A stretch of DNA of 64,000 nt from Thalassobius vesicularis (GTDB taxonomy: Bacteria > Pseudomonadota > Alphaproteobacteria > Rhodobacterales > Rhodobacteraceae), in NCBI RefSeq assembly GCF_004799325.1, contig NZ_SSMD01000001.1:496001-560000 (forward strand), given 5' to 3'. Numbering within the stretch: the first letter of the stretch is position 1; each line of letters starts with the position of its first letter. Below the pieces are notes generated by a model that saw nothing but the letters and a program-made list of their open reading frames with translations, did not search any database and was not told where the DNA came from. Positions 1 through 7,458 of the stretch are shown one piece after another. Both the position numbers and the translations under genes were made by a program.

Positions 1-1058
1 TGGCCGCGACGGCCCGTCCGCTACGCTCGCTGCGCGCCCATTTCGGGGCGCTGCGGCGCAATCCGGGTGGCTGGTGGCGTGGGCTGAAGCTGGCGTTGAA
101 GACGTCTCCGGGTGGGGTGAAGGCGGGGCTGTATCAGCTGTTCTACTTTGCCGAAGCGGTGGTTCTGGCGGATGAATTGCGCGCACAGGGCGTGCAGCAT
201 TTGCACAACCACATCGCCAAGGCCAGCTGCACCGTCGCCATGCTGTGCCGTGAAATCGGTGGCATCCCCTACAGCTTTACCATGCACGGGCCGGACATCT
301 TCTTTGAACCCATACGGTGGCGTCTGGATGAAAAGATCGCGCGGGCGTCGTTCGTCGCCTGTATCTCGGATTTCTGCCGGTCGCAGGGGATGGTGTTTTC
401 GGACCCAAGCCATTGGGATAAAATGCATATCGTGCATTGCGGGGTTGAGCCTGCGCGCTATCAGCCGCCCTCGGATCGTCCCGGCACGCGGGCGCTGTTC
501 GTCGGGCGGCTGGCGGCGGTGAAGGGCATTCCGGTGCTGTTCCAAGCCATGCAAGGGCTGCTGCGCGACCACCCCGATTTCCGCCTGACCCTGATCGGTG
601 ACGGGCCTGAGCGGCAGGCGCTGGAGGCGCAGGCGCAGCGGATGGGGCTGTCCGATCACGTCGATTTCGTGGGCTACAAGTCGCAGGACGAGGTGGCGCA
701 GGCGCTGACGCAACACGACCTGCTGGTGCTGCCCTCGTTCGCCGAAGGGGTGCCGGTGGTGCTGATGGAGGCGATGGCCGCCGAGCTGCCCGTCGTCACC
801 ACCCAGATCGCGGGTGTGCCGGAACTGGTGCAGAACGGCCTCAGCGGTCGTCTGGTCCCGCCGGGGGATGCCGAGGCGTTGCGCGCCGCGCTGGACGAGG
901 TGCTGCGCGACCCCGCGCGCGCCGCCGAGATGGGTCAGGCCGGGCGCGCCCGTGTGCTCGATCAGTTCGACATCCAGAAAGAGGCCGCATGGCTGGGCAC
1001 CCTGCTGCGTGGCTATATCGCGGGCACCCCGCCCACCACGAAACGAGGTGACGCATGA
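1..1058 (+). CDS. GT4-family glycosyltransferase, 5' end outside window
   Basis: This is a retaining GT-B glycosyltransferase that probably adds one sugar to the lipid-linked EPS repeat unit at the cytoplasmic face of the inner membrane. The reading frame is open to the left edge (codons from base 3), so the true start lies upstream; a TTG at 96 is only an internal candidate. The N-terminal half carries the acceptor-side pattern (TMHGPDIFFEP). The C-terminal half has the donor-binding GT4 core (LFVGRLAAVKG) and the E-x7-E element EGVPVVLME. Its stop overlaps the next gene's ATG by four bases (ATGA), so the two are translationally coupled. The sugar specificity cannot be read from the sequence. 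Confidence 0.88.
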   Translation, partial: AATARPLRSLRAHFGALRRNPGGWWRGLKLALKTSPGGVKAGLYQLFYFAEAVVLADELRAQGVQHLHNHIAKASCTVAMLCREIGGIPYSFTMHGPDIFFEPIRWRLDEKIARASFVACISDFCRSQGMVFSDPSHWDKMHIVHCGVEPARYQPPSDRPGTRALFVGRLAAVKGIPVLFQAMQGLLRDHPDFRLTLIGDGPERQALEAQAQRMGLSDHVDFVGYKSQDEVAQALTQHDLLVLPSFAEGVPVVLMEAMAAELPVVTTQIAGVPELVQNGLSGRLVPPGDAEALRAALDEVLRDPARAAEMGQAGRARVLDQFDIQKEAAWLGTLLRGYIAGTPPTTKRGDA

Positions 1059-2023
1059 GCTCGATCGCCGCCGTCGCCATTGGCCGCAACGAGGGGGAGC
1101 GGTTGCGCCGCTGCCTGACCTCGCTGGTCGCGCAGGCGGAGCGGGTGGTTTACGTCGACTCGGGTAGCACCGATGACAGCGTGCAGATGGCGCGCGGCAT
1201 GGGGGTGCAGGTGGTGGAGCTGGATACCTCGGTCCCGTTTACCGCCGCACGGGCGCGCAATGCGGGGTTCGAGGCGTTGAAGCCCGACCTGCCCGACTAC
1301 GTGCAATTCGTCGATGGCGATTGCGGCGTGCAAGCCGGCTGGCTGGCCATTGCCGCCGCCGAGCTGGACGCCCGGCCCGAGCTGGGCATCGTCACCGGCT
1401 GGCGGCGCGAAATTCACCCCGAGCGCAGCGTCTATAACGCCATCGCCGATTTCGAATGGCACCGCCCGGCAGGCGAGATCGCGGCCTGTGGCGGCGACAT
1501 GATGGTGCGCGCGGCGGAGTTTGACGCCCTGGGTGGGTTCAACCCCGTGGTCATCGCCGCCGAGGATGACGAGTTCTGCGCCCGGATGCGTAAATCCGGC
1601 AAGACCCTGTGGCGACTGCCGCAACAGATGACGATGCATGACGCCAACATGACCCGGTTTTCGGAGTGGTGGCGGCGGGCCGTCCGCTCAGGCCACGGGT
1701 TCGCGCAGGTGGGCGCCCTGCACCCCGAACATTTCGTGGCCGAGCGCAAACGCGTCTGGGTGTTTGGCGCGATCCTACCGGCGGTGACGCTGATCGGGCT
1801 GGCGCTGGGGGTCTGGCCGGTGCTGCTGATCGCAGGGGCCGCCTATGGGCTGTCGTACTTCCGCACGGTTTCCGGGCTGCAACACGAAGGGCTGACGCGG
1901 GCTGAGGCAAAACGTCTGTCCGTCTTGTTGAGCCTGTCGAAAATCCCCAACTTTTGGGGGATGCTGACCTATTACAAACGCCGCATGACCGGCGCTGAAA
2001 TGCGATTGATCGAGTATAAGTGA
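1055..2023 (+). CDS. GT2-family glycosyltransferase with C-terminal membrane segments
   Basis: This is an inverting GT-A glycosyltransferase of 322 residues. The N-terminus has the GT2 nucleotide-binding pattern (VYVDSGSTDDS), followed by an acidic metal-binding motif (FVDGDCG) and a downstream acceptor region with ED (AAEDDEF). One or two hydrophobic segments near residues 230-275 suggest membrane attachment. It sits between a GT4 and an oxidoreductase-epimerase fusion, with only seven bases to the next start, so it probably belongs to the same EPS operon. The sugar donor is unknown. Confidence 0.88.
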   Translation: MSSIAAVAIGRNEGERLRRCLTSLVAQAERVVYVDSGSTDDSVQMARGMGVQVVELDTSVPFTAARARNAGFEALKPDLPDYVQFVDGDCGVQAGWLAIAAAELDARPELGIVTGWRREIHPERSVYNAIADFEWHRPAGEIAACGGDMMVRAAEFDALGGFNPVVIAAEDDEFCARMRKSGKTLWRLPQQMTMHDANMTRFSEWWRRAVRSGHGFAQVGALHPEHFVAERKRVWVFGAILPAVTLIGLALGVWPVLLIAGAAYGLSYFRTVSGLQHEGLTRAEAKRLSVLLSLSKIPNFWGMLTYYKRRMTGAEMRLIEYK

Positions 2024-2030
2024 GGACAAG

Positions 2031-4121
2031 ATGAGCGGAGCCATCAAGGTGGGCCTGATCGGGGCCGGGTATATCGCAACGTGGCACGCGGACGCGATCC
2101 GCGCCTGCCCGGATGCGGAACTGGCATGCATCTGCGACGTGTCCTCGACCGCGGCCAAGGGGATGGCCGAGGGGTATGGCGTGGCGGCTTATACCTCGGT
2201 CGCCGACATGGTTGCGGCTGGGGCCGTGCAGGCGGTACACATCCTGACGCCGCCCAACCTGCACCACGCGATTGCGCTGGAATGCATCGCCGCCGGGCTG
2301 CATGTCATCGTGGAAAAACCAGTGGCGCTGAGCCTGGCCGAGACCCGTGAAATCGTCGAAGCCGCGAAGGAAAAGGGCGTTCAGTTTGCCGCCGGGCATA
2401 ACTTCCTCGGGGTGCCGAGCTATGGCCGGTTGAAGGCAGCGGTGCAGGCGGGCGATCTGGGCAAGGTGTCCAACGTCGAGGTGAACTGGGCACTGCCGAT
2501 GGGGCCGCTGCGGGCGGGGCCGTATAACCTGTGGCTGCTGCGCGACCCGCAGAACATGCTGCTGGAACTGGGCGCGCACCCCTATGCCTTTGCCTGCGAC
2601 CTGCTGGGCGAACTGGAGATTCTGTCCGCCGAGATCGGCCAGACCATCACCCTGCCCGGCGGCGCCGTGCGCCCGCAAAGCTGGCGGGTGCTGGCGCGGG
2701 CGGGGGCTGTGGACGTGGCCTTCAATTTCTCGCTGGTCGAGGTGTTCGACGACCGCTCGGTCACGGTGCGCGGCTCGACCGGGTTGGCGCGGCTGGATTA
2801 CGCGGCGGATACTCTGGTGATCCAGCAGGAAAACACCGCCGATCTGGTGATGAACCCGCTGTTCAAGCAGCTGAATCTCAGCTGGCAGCACCTGCGCGAA
2901 GGCGTGGTGAATGCGGCGCGGCAGACCGTTTCGCTGAACCAGAAATCGCCCTATGGGCTGTCGTTCCGGGGGACGGTGAACGCGATTTACGATTCCATAC
3001 GCCACCGTACGCCGATGGACGCCCGCTATGACGGGGCCGCCGCGCAACAGGTTATGGGCGCGCTAGAGGCGACGCTGGCCAAGGTGAAACTGCCCAAGGA
3101 CCCCAAGCCGAAAAAGGGCACGCCGAAGCCCACCGTGATGGTGATCGGCGGCACCGGGTTTATCGGGCGCAACCTGACGCGCGAACTGGTCGCGCGGGGC
3201 CATGACGTGCGGGTGCTGAGCCGCGGCAAGACCGGCCCGTTCGACGACATCGCGGATCATGTAGAGACGGTCAGCGTCTCGCTTTCCGACAAGGCGGGGC
3301 TGGTCGCCGCGATGGACGGGATCGATGCGGTGTTCAACCTGGCCAAGTCGCTGGACAAAACCTGGGAAGACGCGCTGAAAAACGACGTGGGCGTTGCCGT
3401 GCGCGTGGCCGAAGCCTGCCTTGAGGCGGGCGTGAAACGGCTGATCTACACCGGCACGATTGCGTCCTACGACATGTCCAGCCCGGATGTAAAAATCACC
3501 GAGGACACCGATTTCGGCGAGATGGAGGAGCGGAACCTTTACGCCCGCTCCAAGGCGGAATGCGAACGCCGCCTGCTGGAGATGCACGAGCAGCGCGGCC
3601 TGCCCGTCACCATCGCGCGCCCCGGGATCGTGGTCGGCGAAGGTGGGCCGTTGCAGCATTGGGGCATCGGGCGCTGGCATGGCGCGGGCGCGGTGCGAAT
3701 CTGGGGCCAAGGGCGGCACAACCTGCCCTTCGTGCTGGCCGATGATGTCAGCGACGCGCTGATCCGCATGATGGAGCAGGACGCCGCCGTGGGCCAATCC
3801 TTCAACCTGATCGGAGAGCCGATGATGTCCGCGCAGGACTATTTCAACGCGATCCATCAGGCGACGGGCGCGAAAATCCGCGTGGTGCCGGGCGATCTGA
3901 CCAGCTTTTACGCCGCCGACGGGGTGAAATTCGCGCTCAAGAAATACGTGCTGCGCAAGAAGGGGTTGGTGCGGCCCTCGCTGTCGGATTGGAAGTCGCG
4001 CGCGCATTATGCGCAGTTCGACAACGCCCGGCCCAAGGCCGTTCTGGGCTGGAAACCCGAATCCGACCGGGCGCGGTTTGTTGAAAAAGCGATCAGCAGG
4101 GCCAATCTCTTTGGGATCTAG
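2031..4121 (+). CDS. Fused Gfo/Idh/MocA oxidoreductase and NAD-dependent epimerase/dehydratase (SDR)
   Basis: This single uninterrupted frame of 696 residues holds two NAD(P)-dependent enzymes. Residues about 1-340 are a Gfo/Idh/MocA oxidoreductase: Rossmann motif GLIGAGYIA, the EKP motif with its catalytic lysine, and a conserved LGAHPYAFA region. A lysine/proline-rich linker (about 350-362) leads to an extended SDR at about 363-696 with GGTGFIGRN and a YxxxK pair (YARSKAE). The pair probably modifies a nucleotide sugar or glycoside in the EPS pathway, with oxidation or reduction plus epimerisation or dehydration on one chain. Each family is common in sugar-nucleotide loci, but the fusion is less usual. 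I see no frameshift or internal stop. Confidence 0.85.
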   Translation: MSGAIKVGLIGAGYIATWHADAIRACPDAELACICDVSSTAAKGMAEGYGVAAYTSVADMVAAGAVQAVHILTPPNLHHAIALECIAAGLHVIVEKPVALSLAETREIVEAAKEKGVQFAAGHNFLGVPSYGRLKAAVQAGDLGKVSNVEVNWALPMGPLRAGPYNLWLLRDPQNMLLELGAHPYAFACDLLGELEILSAEIGQTITLPGGAVRPQSWRVLARAGAVDVAFNFSLVEVFDDRSVTVRGSTGLARLDYAADTLVIQQENTADLVMNPLFKQLNLSWQHLREGVVNAARQTVSLNQKSPYGLSFRGTVNAIYDSIRHRTPMDARYDGAAAQQVMGALEATLAKVKLPKDPKPKKGTPKPTVMVIGGTGFIGRNLTRELVARGHDVRVLSRGKTGPFDDIADHVETVSVSLSDKAGLVAAMDGIDAVFNLAKSLDKTWEDALKNDVGVAVRVAEACLEAGVKRLIYTGTIASYDMSSPDVKITEDTDFGEMEERNLYARSKAECERRLLEMHEQRGLPVTIARPGIVVGEGGPLQHWGIGRWHGAGAVRIWGQGRHNLPFVLADDVSDALIRMMEQDAAVGQSFNLIGEPMMSAQDYFNAIHQATGAKIRVVPGDLTSFYAADGVKFALKKYVLRKKGLVRPSLSDWKSRAHYAQFDNARPKAVLGWKPESDRARFVEKAISRANLFGI

Positions 4122-4159
4122 GGCGGTTCACCGGAAATGCTGTGTTTCTGGCTTATTTT

Positions 4160-4186
4160 CGCCTAAGTGTTTTTGTTTGTTAGGCG
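4160..4186. repeat. Inverted repeat in leader of BY-kinase gene
   Basis: Arms CGCCTAA (4160-4166) and TTAGGCG (4180-4186) flank a T-rich 13-base loop in the 143-base gap between the fusion gene and the kinase gene. It could be an operator or a weak terminator for the upstream operon. No clean uridine tract follows the second arm. A second short GC hairpin (five C, ACC, five G) lies at about 4243-4255, close to the kinase start. Confidence 0.35.
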
Positions 4187-4264
4187 TGAACAAAACCCGG
4201 GAAATCCTCGGGTCGTTGACGCGATGACCATGTAACAGGAGCCCCCACCGGGGGTGTTGAGCCA

Positions 4265-5152
4265 ATGGTGAAATACGTTCTGCGCCGGAACCGGACGGAG
4301 ACCGAGCAACCGAAAGAGGCGAAATCCGCGCCTCTGCTGGAACGCGTCGCCCGCCACGCCGCAGAGGCGGAGGCGCAAGAACGCGTCGTGCGCGCCGCGC
4401 TGCGCACGCCCGAGCCCGCGCCGAAACGCGATGTTTGGCACGCTCTGCCGCAGATTCCGGTGGATGGCCGCCTGATGGACGAGCACCTGATCATCACCGC
4501 CACCCGCCATGACCCCGCCCATGCCACGTTCGACGTGCTGCGCACACGGCTGGTGCAGACGCTTTCCGAAAAGGGGTGGCGGCGGGTTGCGATCACCTCG
4601 CCGACCAGCGGGTGCGGCAAAAGCTTTGTCTCGCTGAACCTGGCGATCACGCTGTCGCGCTATGACACGTGCCGGACGGTGCTGATGGATATGGACCTGC
4701 GCAAACCCAGCCTGGCCGGGCTGTTGGGCATTCCCAATCCGGGCAGCATGGGCGACTGGCTGCGCGGAACCCGCCGGACGGACCAGCAATTCCGTCGCTT
4801 TGCCCCCAACGGGCTAAAGATCGGTGACACGCTGGCCGTGGGCCTGAACGATCGCCCCGAACCCTATGCCGCCGAGCTGCTGCAAAGCCCGGACACCCGC
4901 GCCCGCATCGAACAGATGGAGGCAGAACTGGCCCCCGATATCGTGCTGTTCGATCTGCCTCCGGCCTTGGCGCAGGACGATGTGATTGCGTTCCGGCAGA
5001 TGTTCGACGGTGTGCTGATGGTGGCGCGCGGGAACCAGACCAAGTCTGCCGAAATCCGCGAAGTCATGCGCCGACTGGGCGAGGACGTACCGCTGTTGGG
5101 CGTGGTCCTGAACGGGGCCGAAGGCGCCCCGACCGAGGAATACGGCTATTGA
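4265..5152 (+). CDS. CpsD/CapB-type bacterial tyrosine kinase (free-standing)
   Basis: This is a bacterial tyrosine (BY) kinase of 295 residues that probably controls EPS chain length or assembly through autophosphorylation. It has a P-loop (TSPTSGCGKS, about residues 112-121), a Walker A' motif (LMDMDLRKPS) and a Walker B-like LFDLPPA. The N-terminal ~75 residues are charged and resemble no known domain. The C-terminus ends EEYGY with only two tyrosines, a short version of the usual tyrosine cluster. It has no membrane segments, as expected for the split kinase type whose co-polymerase partner is separate. The Wzz-like gene on the opposite strand, abutting at 5153, is the obvious partner. 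Confidence 0.85.
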   Translation: MVKYVLRRNRTETEQPKEAKSAPLLERVARHAAEAEAQERVVRAALRTPEPAPKRDVWHALPQIPVDGRLMDEHLIITATRHDPAHATFDVLRTRLVQTLSEKGWRRVAITSPTSGCGKSFVSLNLAITLSRYDTCRTVLMDMDLRKPSLAGLLGIPNPGSMGDWLRGTRRTDQQFRRFAPNGLKIGDTLAVGLNDRPEPYAAELLQSPDTRARIEQMEAELAPDIVLFDLPPALAQDDVIAFRQMFDGVLMVARGNQTKSAEIREVMRRLGEDVPLLGVVLNGAEGAPTEEYGY

Positions 5153-6478
5153 TCAGCCGCGCTGCGCCCGCGAGGTGCGGCGGAAGACATTCAGCATATC
5201 CACCAGATCCAGCACGCGCCCCTTCATCAGGGCCGATGCGCCGGCGATCAGTGCCAGCAGGCCGGTAATCCAGGCCAGACGGCGACGACGGCGGCCCTTT
5301 TGGCGATCAAGGTTCGGGATCACGACGACCGGGCGGATATCCAGCTCTTTCTCAAGCTGCGCGGCGGTGCGGACACGGGCGTTCATGAACTCCAGCCCCA
5401 GGGCCAGACCCAGCGCCAGCATCAGCGAGGCCATGCCCCCCATCATCGCCAGCTTGCGACGGCCCGACGACACCGGGTATTCCGGCACGATCGCGGTTTC
5501 CAGCACCTCGAAGCGTTCGAACTGGTTCTGGCTTTCCAGCTGGCGGTTCATGGCGGCCTCGGCGCGGCGGGTGGTGACGACGCTCAGCTCGTCCTGCAGC
5601 TGGGTCAGCTCGCGCTCCATCGCGCTCAGCTGGCGCTGAACTTCGGGCGCGGCGGTCAGGGCAGCGGCCAGGATCGAGATCCGCTCCTCCAGCAGCAGTT
5701 TCTGCTGACGCAGCAGGGTGGTCTGGCGGTTCAGGTCCTCGGTGCGCAGGCGGTCGGCGTTGGTTTGCAGGTCCAGCAGCTTGCGCTCGATATCCAGTTG
5801 GTTGTCCTTCAGCCGGGTCAGCTGACCCTGCTGGGACACCAGGTTTTCGGGCAGTGACGCCTGATTCAGGGTCTTGTAATCGGCCAGCTTCTGCTCGGCC
5901 TCGGCGATGGCGGCGCTGACGCGCGCCTCTTCGCCCTCAAAGAAGGCGAGCGTCCGCTCGGCGCGGCTGGCGCGGCGCGATTTGCCCTCGACCAGCACGC
6001 GGGACAGCAGATCGTTGGCCACATCGGCGGCCAGCTGGGCGTCGCCCATGCGGACGGTGATGATCAACCCCGAGGGCTGCACGTCCGGGCGCCAGGCTTG
6101 CTCGGCGTCGATCAGTTCCTGGATGGTGGCGGCGCCACGCAGCAGGCCGACCTTTTGCGCCATCGACATGGCGGCGTCACCGGCGAACAGGTCGAACTTC
6201 TCGATCACCTCGATCAGGCTGTCGCGCGACATCAGCTTTTGTTCGATCAGCTTCAGCCGGGTTTCAACGGCATTGCTACGCTGAGCGCCGGGAACGGCCA
6301 GATTTTCCTCGACCTGCGCCATCTCGATCTGGATGACGGCGGTTGCCTCGTACACGGCCGGACGGCTGAGCGCATACATCACCGCCGCGGCCGAGCCGAT
6401 GACAGTGACCGCAACAATCAGCCAAAAACGACGCAGCACGGCGGCAATGATCGCGGAAATCGAAAACGTCTGGCCCAT
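5153..6478 (-). CDS. Wzz-type polysaccharide co-polymerase (chain-length determinant)
   Basis: This is an inner-membrane co-polymerase of 441 residues. It has an N-terminal transmembrane segment (about 15-38) and a periplasmic region rich in coiled coil (about 165-300, many Leu/Gln/Glu/Arg heptads). The second transmembrane segment lies at about 345-365, following a proline-containing PEYPVSSGRRK stretch. An additional hydrophobic segment near 402-420 follows a basic cluster (RRRRR), so the C-terminus may cross the membrane again; this is not standard for Wzz. There is no kinase domain, fitting a split system with the free-standing BY-kinase at 4265-5152. The two genes are tail-to-tail with no gap. 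Confidence 0.85.
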   Translation of the reverse strand: MGQTFSISAIIAAVLRRFWLIVAVTVIGSAAAVMYALSRPAVYEATAVIQIEMAQVEENLAVPGAQRSNAVETRLKLIEQKLMSRDSLIEVIEKFDLFAGDAAMSMAQKVGLLRGAATIQELIDAEQAWRPDVQPSGLIITVRMGDAQLAADVANDLLSRVLVEGKSRRASRAERTLAFFEGEEARVSAAIAEAEQKLADYKTLNQASLPENLVSQQGQLTRLKDNQLDIERKLLDLQTNADRLRTEDLNRQTTLLRQQKLLLEERISILAAALTAAPEVQRQLSAMERELTQLQDELSVVTTRRAEAAMNRQLESQNQFERFEVLETAIVPEYPVSSGRRKLAMMGGMASLMLALGLALGLEFMNARVRTAAQLEKELDIRPVVVIPNLDRQKGRRRRRLAWITGLLALIAGASALMKGRVLDLVDMLNVFRRTSRAQRG

Positions 6479-6816
6479 GTGGTTCCCTCATACGGTGGAC
6501 GTCGCCAGGCGCAGATAGACTGACCCGGGTCGGTTACAAGAATGAGGCACCTTCCGGCCCCCGACACATGTTTGTGTCTGAAAGCTGCCTTGATTACGTC
6601 ACAATTTAACCCGCCCGCCACATTCTTTCCATCTTTTAGCTGGACGGGTTTGGAAACAATACATTTCACCTGCGGGAACCACCGCCACAGTTTCGCCGCA
6701 TTTGGGCGAAAATGGCCAATTTTGCCCGGATTTGCCCCATTGAATGCGGCAAAAACTCGGCAAAACGCTCGTTTCGGGGCGATTTCAAATGTGGCGAAAT
6801 TGGGGATTTCTCGGGA
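6479..6816. promoter_or_regulatory. Gene-free stretch upstream of wzz-like gene with large imperfect palindrome
   Basis: This 338-base gap lies between the Wzz-like start (6478, minus) and the PPTase stop (6817, minus), so it should hold the Wzz promoter. It is more AT-rich than the flanking genes. At 6704-6727 there is a 24-base imperfect palindrome centred on GG|CC: half-sites GGGCGAAAATGG and CCAATTTTGCCC, with two mismatches. Related GGCCAAT or GCCCCAT words follow at about 6728-6745. I see no convincing terminator for the PPTase operon. Similar words recur in other EPS promoters of this window. Confidence 0.5.
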
Positions 6817-7458
6817 TCAGGCCAACGTGACCGCAGTCACAATGTGGCCCGAATCGATGGCAAAGCGGCCATCCAGCGCGTTGCCCGGCCGGAACGGGCC
6901 AGCCGAGATGCGGAAGCGCGCCGAGAACTGTCCGGCGCGGTCCCAGGTGACCTGCATATCGTGGAACCCATAGAGCGTGCGGCTGATCGGAAACTGCGCC
7001 TTGTAGGCGGCTTCCTTGGCGGAAAACACCAGCTTGGCCATTTGTCCGGGGTGTTGCGCGGTCAGCACGGAGGCACGTTCTTCGGGCAGCAGGATCTCGT
7101 CCCACAGATCCTCGGGCAGATCGGAATCGTCCTCGACATCCAGCCCCAGCGTGCGTGCGGCACGGGTGACGACGGCCAGGCACAGATCATCGCAATGGGT
7201 GATCGAGCCCACATAGCCGCGCGGCCATTGCGGCACACGGTCGGCGTCGGGCAGGATCGGCACCAGCGGTCCGCCAAGGGCCGAGAGCGCCTCGCGCGCG
7301 GCGGTGCGGCCGGCGGTGAATTCCATGCGGCGCTTGGGGACGGCCTGCGTGACGTGGGTCATTTCCTCGGGGTACAGAAACCCCGAAGGGCGCCGGGGGT
7401 CTGATACCCCGACGCCCACCGGGCAATCGAACAAGGATATGATCCGGTCCGGTGTCAT
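6817..7458 (-). CDS. 4'-phosphopantetheinyl transferase (EntD/Sfp type)
   Basis: This 213-residue enzyme transfers the phosphopantetheine arm of CoA to carrier-protein serines. Motifs are present in family order: GSITHCDD, the Mg-binding GLDVED, and FSAKEAAYK (equivalent to WxxKEA). Its ATG overlaps the NRPS stop codon by four bases (ATGA, 7455-7458), so it is co-translated with the NRPS. It presumably activates the PCP of that NRPS (Ser 1422) and the ACP of the PKS (Ser 1767). The start at 7458 is chosen from this overlap and from the alignment of the family core; the frame is open further upstream only through the NRPS C-terminus. Confidence 0.92.
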   Translation of the reverse strand: MTPDRIISLFDCPVGVGVSDPRRPSGFLYPEEMTHVTQAVPKRRMEFTAGRTAAREALSALGGPLVPILPDADRVPQWPRGYVGSITHCDDLCLAVVTRAARTLGLDVEDDSDLPEDLWDEILLPEERASVLTAQHPGQMAKLVFSAKEAAYKAQFPISRTLYGFHDMQVTWDRAGQFSARFRISAGPFRPGNALDGRFAIDSGHIVTAVTLA

